This document shows, piece after piece, positions 57,868 to 64,000 of a stretch of DNA of 64,000 nucleotides. A program made the translations under genes and the position numbers. Source of the stretch: Gymnothorax reevesii (Eukaryota > Chordata > Actinopteri > Anguilliformes > Muraenidae); the NCBI GenBank assembly GCA_029721435.1, contig CM056582.1, positions 36,042,611-36,106,610 of the forward strand, read 5' to 3'. The notes under the pieces were generated by a model. That model did not search any database, was not told the DNA's origin, and saw only the letters and a program-made list of their open reading frames with translations. Numbering within the stretch: position 1 is the stretch's first letter; the number at the start of each line of letters is the position of its first letter.

Positions 57868-58117
57868 GTCTACATCCACGTTGTCAACCAGAGCACGCAA
57901 TAAAACTAAATTCTGATGGCAAACAAACTGCAACCCTTCTAGGTCAAGAGGCTGCATCTCCAAGATGTGTAGCAGTCGGTCATGCAATCTCTGAAGGATG
58001 TCATGCTTCAGTGATTCCTAGGGGAAAAAATAAATAAATAACTATTTCATTGCAAATAAGGATTGCACAATGACTTTTTGTTAGCTGCCAGTAAAGAAGG
58101 CAATTTTAATTACTAAC

Positions 58118-59072
58118 TAGAAAAGCACTCGGAGAGCGCAGACCTCCGCCAAGCACAACATTTCCCTCCATATTGCGACTTCCACCATAGATATTAGTCT
58201 TACATTTATTTTATCTTCATTTTTAGATTCCTTGACCATGAAAACATGGCAATTTGATTCATAATGCTATATGAATATTAGTTCCACAGCGTCTTGGCTG
58301 TTTGAAGATGCCTGTTGCATGTTTCTAGCTTCTTTTTTTTTTTCTTATGATGCAAGTTTCAAAGATCTATTTTTTCATATTCTGGATCATACAATCCAGA
58401 TTTATACATTATCTGGCTCAATCTTTGATATCTTTGTGCAGATGTGTCCGCCAGTGGACGTGGAGCTGCCGTTTATGCACGCAGTTACAATATTCTATCA
58501 CTAGATGGCAAACCAGGATCAGTTATTGAATATTCACCAGTATCAGTTATCGAATATTCACACAACTACCAGTAAAGTGAAATAAGAAGTGACTCTTCAT
58601 TCCCCCAATATCTGTGCTTTTTTAATTTCATTGGGAGTCCCCGGTATAATAAACTCTAAAGGAAATAATTCTTTTGCGTATTTGTATCGTTTTGTCAGTC
58701 ACAAACAAGAGATGTTGCGGTACCACCTCTGACACCGGATCGGAGCAGATTGCAGAACATGTTTGAAACTTACTCTGTATTTTTTTTCCTCCAAGTGCCC
58801 TGACCATTTTTGGTGGAGTTATATGCATAAATGTTGAAAATGGCCCCATCTCCCGATGTTACAGAATTCTTTAAAAAATTCCTGGATCCAGACGGAGATA
58901 CGAATAACTTCCAAAATCTAATCATTTCTTCCTTATACCAATCTGTACAATCCCCGATAATTTCATCAAAATCCGTCCATAAATTTTTGAGTTATTTTGG
59001 AAACCAACAGACAAACAAACAAACAAACAAACCCAGGCAAAAACATAACCTCCTTGGCGGAGGTAATTAATG
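58118..59072. repeat. Non-autonomous repeat with ACCTCCGCCAAG inverted ends
   Basis: Starts CTAGAAAAGCACTCGGAGAG with GACCTCCGCCAAG, and ends CCTCCTTGGCGGAGGTAATT, so a 12-nt block is inverted at the two ends. An (ACAA)n run lies near 59010. No coding domain. The stretch 59073-59651 holds no recognised exon. Confidence 0.65.
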
Positions 59073-59651
59073 CTAAGTTTACACTCATCTGCTATTCCTG
59101 AATATTTCCGCTGCTGATGTGGCATAAGTATATTGGCCAGGTAAGTTGCTATGTTTATTTACTAAAGCGCTAACCTCTAATCTCTCCATGTGGTATTTTT
59201 GTGTGTATGGTTTTACTGGTGCAAGGAAATAAAAATAACAGTCTGTCTTATTTCCGCCTAAATTCATGTATTCTCATCATGTATGTCTCATAAAGCATTT
59301 AATGAGTGTACATGTTTTCAATACCATTTACATAAAAACCAACATATGATTTATGAATCATGGTAAAAATGATGAAGAACATTCATTTTGGCTATCTCAT
59401 CATTTATAGATACAGGCTATTGGGAAACACTTCACAATGATTTGCCATTTTTAAAAGGTGGGTCCCCAGAAAAATAATTTGGGTAATACTGGTCTAATGT
59501 TACATGGATCATATACTGGCTGATGTTAGGCAGTTAATGATCCTTGGTTGACTGGAAGCATTGTATAGCTTACTTGTCAGCTAGCCATGATGTCACATCT
59601 ATAATGTCTCAAGTATTCATTACCAAAACATACTTAATTATGCATGCCAAG

Positions 59652-60558
59652 GCCAGGCCAACAGCTGGACAAATGTCCGAGCTGCTGCCTGACAGACCCT
59701 GTCAAACAATCATTATATTTACTGTAACTTCAATTTAATTGCAAGATGTTAACTTAACCTTTTTAGTATGCAGGAACGCTAGCATACGCTGCTAGCTGAT
59801 GCTATCATATCTCGCTAGCTCATGAAGCTGGATACACACATAAACCGCGTAACTATTTATTTCATACTATTTTCTAACTATATGGGCAAACCTCACAACT
59901 TGGGAAAACTAAGTAAACCTGTATAATGTTTCACTTCCACTTTCCGCATTACCACCGCCAGACGCCATGTTCATGTCCAATGACAGCCTGTCCTTGGCTG
60001 TGGCAGGCATTAACAATACTGTGCGGACCCGTTTATATGATTGGCTGAAGAGTACATCCCACCCCCACGTGGGGGACGTTCTTGTGATTGGCTGAAAAGA
60101 AGGAAGACATCTGATTGGCTACACATCCTTCCCTGTTAAAAATAATGAATTCGTGGATCAAGACACAGCAGGGGAGTCTCAAAAAGATTCTGCACAAATG
60201 CAGCGAAGTTCACAAATGGCGAGCAGTTCGCAAATGCAGATAAGACAGTTTGTGAATAAATGTCACAATATACATATATGATTTAGATGAAAATTGCAAA
60301 TTTTTTAAAATAAAGATATTTGTGGATTTCCGTGATATTTATTTAACACAAGTTATATTTGTGTGTGCATCAAAAACACATTTGTGTACTTTATTCATTT
60401 ATATGCGGATTATTTTTACATGTATATAGAATGAGAAATATTTGTGTGTGCATTGAAAAATATTTGTTTGGTGAGAGACATTTGTATATCAATCTCAATA
60501 TACATTTGTGAATCCTTCTGTGTGCATTTATTCATTATGAGACTGATATAACTCCATA
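59652..60558 (-). repeat. Element X right terminal inverted repeat
   Basis: Read on the minus strand it begins TATGGAGTTATATCAGTCTC and follows the left repeat through the CACAAATAT block, promoter, exon 1, intron and start of exon 2. Exon 1 here has MNMASGGGNAES where the left has MNVASGDGNAES. The splice donor after exon 1 is GGAAGT instead of GTAAGT. AAAGCC (60559-60564) follows on the plus strand. Confidence 0.9.
59975..60095 (-). promoter_or_regulatory. Promoter in right TIR of element X
   Basis: Same order as the left promoter: a CCAAT box, the palindrome CCCCCACGTGGGGG at 60062-60075, a second CCAAT box and ATATAAA (plus TTTATAT near 60032), before the ATG whose complement is at 59972-59974. 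It would drive the minus-strand integrase-like gene. Inferred from site arrangement. Confidence 0.6.
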
Positions 60559-63500
60559 AAAGCCAAGCTACCTTTTTTGTCTTTCGAAAGTGAAAATGGA
60601 GATGGACAAACCCTAAACAATGCGCCAAGGGCACATGGCTCTATATTTTCCTCTAAAAATTCTGACAAAGTCCTAAATATATCTGTCCAATAATTATGAA
60701 GGGAGGGATAAAGCCAAAACACATGCATTTAGTCTGCAGTAGACTGTTGACATCTATCACAAGCTGGAGACACATTATCAGAGATCTTGGACAGTCAAGC
60801 TTTAGTCTGATGAGCGCGATGCACCACTTTAAGTTGAATGAGGGCTTGCCTTGCTCATATAGAAGACTGATTAACACGTTCTAAAATTTCTTTCCAATCC
60901 TCTTCGGAGATTGTCGCTCTTAAGTCATCCTCCCAGCAGGTTTTCAGTGAGATCAATGAGCTGGAGCGAACTGCACAGATCAGGTCATAAATATATGAGA
61001 TTGCTCCCTTCAAGGTTGGAATTGGGGTGAAAAAATTGTCCAAGGCTGAGGTATCAGGTAAATTAGGAAACATGGTAAAAGTTCTACGAGCAAAGTCTCG
61101 GACCTGTAAATATCTAAAAAAAAAGATGTGTGGGAAGTGAATATTTGGCTGACAGCTGCCTGAAATGAGACAAAAACACTGTCAAGGGTCCTTAAATGTA
61201 TGAATCCCAAGGTTTAGCCAAGTTAAGAATGTACTATCTAACAAAGAAGTAGGGAACAAATGGTTAGATGCAAGGGGGGCGTGAAGGGAGAAAGACTGAA
61301 AGCCAAAATATCGCTTAAACTGGACCCATATGTTCAGGGAGGCTTAAACAATGACATTCTTAGTATACGGAGAAGTGGAAGACAGAATAGGAGAATGGAA
61401 CAGGGCTGTTAAAGAAATGGGTTTGACAGAGTTGAATTCAATAGCGAGCCACATGGGGGGGGGGTGTATCAAAAGCCTCAAGTTGAAACCAGTAATTGAG
61501 GATCCTGATATTAGCTGACCAGTAGTAGAACCTAAAATTGGGCAGGATTTAGGTTTCTGTAAGTACTGCTTGCGAATCCTAGGAGCCTTTTTATTTCATA
61601 TGAATTCACTAATACTAATATCTACATTAGTAAAGAAGGTTCGGGAAAGGAAAAAAGGAATACATTGAAATAAATAGGAAAACCGCGGGAGGACATTCAT
61701 TTTAACGGCATTAATCCGTGCAGCCAAAGACAAATTAAGCTGAGACCAGTGCTCAAAATCTGCCTGGACTCGTGACAGCAAGGGGGCAAAATTTGCTTCA
61801 TAGAGGTCTCCAAATCTACGCATGACATGAACTCCAAGATATGTAAATGTAAGATCAGCAATTTTAAAGGGAAAGTTGTGCAAAGGGAAGCTCCTAGCAG
61901 ATGGGTTGATGGGGAAAATCTCACTCTTGTTCAGATTCAGTTTATGAGCAGAAATCTGACTGAATGACTCTAAAGTAGAAAGGGCAGCAGGTATAGAACT
62001 GGCCAAGTCGGAAACATACAGAAGAAGATCATCTGCATACAAAGAAACTTTTAGTTCCAGATTGTTCGTTAGAATGCCAGAAATCTGAGGGTTAGATCAT
62101 AAAGCAACCTAAAGAGGTTCGATTGCAACCGCAAACAGTAGGGGAGTTAAAGGACAGCCCTGTCTGGTGGAGCGATGGAGATGGAAATACTCAGACTGGG
62201 TGTTGTTGGTCTTGACTGAGGCCATCGGTGACGAGTAGAGCAGTTTAACCCAGGCAACAAAATTCTCACCAAAACCAAAATTTTTCAAAGTATAATCTAG
62301 ATAGTTCCACTCCACTCTATCGAACGCCTTTTCCGCATCAAGTGATATCAACGCCTCTTGAGTGTTAAGGGAGGAGTCACAGGAGATGGTATTGAACAGC
62401 CGTCTAAGGTTAGAAAAGAAATATCTATTCTGGATGAATCCGGGGTTTGATCTGGAGAGATAATAGTAGGGAGAATAGAATCCAGGCGTGATGCCAGCAA
62501 CTTTGAGAGCAACTTAAAGTCCACATTTAATAAGCTTATTGGGCGATAGGAGGAGCATTCGCAAGGGTCCTTCCCTTTCTTTAAAGGCAAAGAAATAGAA
62601 GCCTGATTAAGGGTCTGGGGAGGCAACCAAGATCGAAGGATTCCTTAAAGATGTTCAACAGAAGAGGAGCTAATTCGTGAGAAATCTTCTTATAAAAATC
62701 AGATGGAAATCCATCAGGACCCAGACACTTCCCGCTTTGCAAAGAAGATATTGCCGTCTGAAGTTCTGCCAAAGTAACTGGTACTTCCAGCTCCTTTACG
62801 GTAGTTTGCTCAATTGAGAGAATATTCAAACAGCCAAAAAAATTTTCGAAATTTGGAATAAAATTCTGAGTAAAGGGACATATAAAAATCTTTAAAGGTG
62901 TTATTAATTTTAGGAAGGTCAGTAGTTAGTCCAGAGTTTGAACGGATTTGGGGGATTAAATTAGATGTTGAAGTCTGGCGTAACTGGTGTGCCAGCAGCT
63001 TGCAGGCCCTCTCTCCCTGTCGTAAAATGTTGATTTTTTTTGAAGTAAAAGCTCAGTAGTTCGGTTTGAAGTGAGAACATTATATTGAGCCAGTAAAGTT
63101 ATTCGCTCTTTGTATAAGTCAGGGACAGGAGAAGTAGAATACAAGGCATCAATTTGGAATATACGATGTGGAATCTCAGCCAGTTTATCCTTCCTACATT
63201 TCTCCTAAATTTTGAGTAAGAAATGCTCTCCCCCCTTAGATAGGCCTTCAAGGTCTCCCACAGGACAGAGGCAGAAACCTCTGGTACTTTTTTACAACTT
63301 AAAAAAAACGAAGATAAGTCTTTTAACGAAGATAACAAAGTCCTCACTGAGGAGCAGGCTTGCATTCAGGTGCCATGGCGCACATGTGGTGAAAAATTTC
63401 CTAAAATAAATGTTCATTGAAACAGGGAAATGGTCAGAGATAATAATAGTCTTGTATTTACAAGCAGAAACGGATGAGAGCAGTCTATTATCAACTAAAA

Positions 63501-64000
63501 AAAGATCAATTCGGGTGTATGTGTGGTGGACATGGGGAAAAAAAGGAGTATTCCCTTTTGGAGGGGTTGAAAAAGCGCCAGACATCAGAGATTACAAACT
63601 CATCCATAATAGATTGGATTAACTTGGAAGACCTTGAAGGCATGGACACACTGGAAGAAAAACTATCTAATTGGCTAATCCAGCAGTTAATTGCTCCGCC
63701 CATTATCAAGTCCTCATGAATCATAAATATTAACTAAGGCGACACTAGTATCATGAATATAGCCCCCCCAATTTAAGGAGTTGAATGAGATGCATTTCAT
63801 ATCCACTATATTTCAAGAAAACATAGTTTCTGTTCCCCAGCAATAATTTGCCCTGAACCAGCGTTATCTCTTGACGTGTATTTAGAATCATCTCTCCCCC
63901 TTTACAAGAAGTGCTTTGCAGCGCCCCCCCCCCATGTTTTCTTATTTCCTCCGGGGGGGGAGTCTAAATTCCGATTTGGGCCATCTGTGCGGCCTGATCA
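60559..64000 (-). pseudogene. L1/Tx1-type LINE copy a, ORF2 5' part (endonuclease to near C-terminus), runs off window
   Basis: Minus strand. The endonuclease end at 63292-63724 includes GGAINCWI and IISDHFPVS. RT at 61596-62829 has GKCLGPDGFPSDFYK, MISLDAEKAFDRVEW (motif A), TRQGCPLTPLLF (motif B) and LYADDLLLY (motif C, both Asp intact). The C-terminal region continues through many frameshifts and stops to KKGSLAF at 60565. The reading then continues at 41968 beyond element X. The 5' end lies beyond the window. It is an old, inactive copy. Confidence 0.88.

Larger units (their letters stand above)
54202..58017 (-). pseudogene. DDE integrase-like gene of element X (3' exons intact, 5' part broken)
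   Basis: Minus-strand exons: 57868-58017 (LKHDILQRLHDRLLHILEMQ), 55153-55263 ([16 protein letters not shown]), 54536-54809 (RIERLWRDVFMSVTGVYYN, DNHPIRTEQNLTPNQLWQAG) and 54202-54417 (QSDCFGVDIYLSTIQYI, then stop). GT..AG borders and phases fit across the last three exons without a lesion. The Asp in GDHGGEN and Glu in RIERLW are 34 residues apart, as in retroviral-type integrases; this would be the strand-transfer enzyme of X. The exon with the first Asp is not found. A hAT interrupts the upstream exon at 57868. A shared first exon (59939-59974) in the right TIR is inferred. It resembles fish proteins annotated as integrase core domain. Confidence 0.75.
41969..60558. mobile_element. Element X: 18.6-kb DNA transposon with long TIRs, HECT-ligase-like and integrase-like genes
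   Basis: Both ends read TATGGAGTTA inward. Inverted terminal repeats of about 0.9 kb face each other, and the L1 target is duplicated as AAAGCC (41963-41968 and 60559-60564). L1 reading resumes across the insertion. Inside are two convergent spliced genes, a G2E3/HECT-like one on the plus strand and a DDE integrase-like one on the minus strand. Removing later insertions would leave very roughly 10-11 kb. Six-bp duplications are known for integrase-type eukaryotic elements such as Polintons. No Polinton polymerase or capsid genes are seen here. An IS3EU-like or unassigned superfamily is possible. Confidence 0.85.

Noticed and set aside
41969..60558. Reading the similar blocks at 42.0-42.9 kb and 59.6-60.5 kb as two independent repeat copies
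   Set aside because: They are inverted, abut the two halves of one L1 at the same codon position, and are bracketed by the same 6-bp duplication. Two independent truncated insertions would not produce this.
42553..60558. Element X as a Polinton/Maverick
   Set aside because: The 6-bp duplication, long TIRs and integrase would fit, but I see no protein-primed DNA polymerase, ATPase, protease or capsid motifs, and the genes are spliced with a HECT-like cargo.
1..64000. tRNA, rRNA or conserved host protein genes
   Set aside because: Looked for cloverleaf-type A/B box pairs and long conserved exons on both strands; every coding stretch I could identify belongs to a mobile element or is an unidentified remnant.

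Overview
This is a teleost fish nuclear genome window, judged from Rex3, Tc1/mariner, hAT, Harbinger, L1/Tx1-type, CR1/L2-type and chromodomain Ty3/gypsy sequences, from introns with GT..AG borders, and from gene families known from fish. I see no intact host gene, tRNA, rRNA or CRISPR array. The window is a stack of nested mobile elements, and most of the work was finding the insertion layers. No database was searched. Family names rest on motifs I recognised, and element boundaries on direct comparison of sequence within the window.

Region 1 (1-10.3 kb): a Tc1 copy cut by the left edge (family Tc1-A), a second Tc1 fragment (Tc1-B) inside an LTR fragment, two solo LTRs (2744-3768 and 3949-5095, the latter with a 5-bp target duplication), an LTR-like block (5915-6735), and a broken chromodomain gypsy element on the minus strand (6758-10262).

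Region 2 (10.3-16.2 kb): a four-level nest. The 3' end of an L2-like LINE with a tandem-repeat 3'UTR holds an LTR (10958-16134). That LTR holds a TTAA-flanked DNA transposon (11464-14159) and a 5'-truncated LINE (14534-15862). The DNA transposon has 15-bp perfect terminal repeats, a THAP zinc-finger gene on one strand and a P2X7-ballast-like gene on the other, and it carries a 106-bp MITE inside the ballast exon.

Region 3 (16.2-28.4 kb): short TIR elements with internal tandem units, a 0.9-kb repeat (R1), a 1.6-kb Tc1-A copy, another solo LTR, about 2 kb of unassigned DNA, and a broken multi-exon gene remnant (27074-28436).

Region 4 (28.4-39.2 kb): one gypsy element (Gypsy-2). Its 3' LTR (28437-30803, carrying a Tc1) and its coding part (36849-39190) are separated by a 5.9-kb hAT element with a perfect 8-bp target duplication. 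The hAT in turn contains a Rex3 copy (11-bp target duplication) and a Tc1 with about 210-bp terminal repeats.

Region 5 (41.4-64 kb): the most notable object, called element X here. An L1-type LINE on the minus strand (41388-41968 plus 60559 to beyond the window) is split by an 18,590-bp insertion, 41969-60558. The insertion has inverted terminal repeats of about 0.9 kb and a perfect 6-bp target duplication (AAAGCC). Each terminal repeat carries a CCAAT/E-box/TATA-type promoter, a short first exon, an intron and the start of exon 2. Two convergent spliced genes point inward: on the left a gene resembling the fish G2E3/HECT-type E3 ubiquitin ligase-like family, on the right a DDE integrase-like gene with DHGGEN and RIERLW motifs and D-34-E spacing. 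X is old and has been invaded by Tc1-A, a Harbinger derivative, hAT, MITEs and hairpin elements.

The Kolobok-like element, the Harbinger derivative and X all show two genes transcribed inward from opposite ends. In two of them matching promoter modules lie near both termini.
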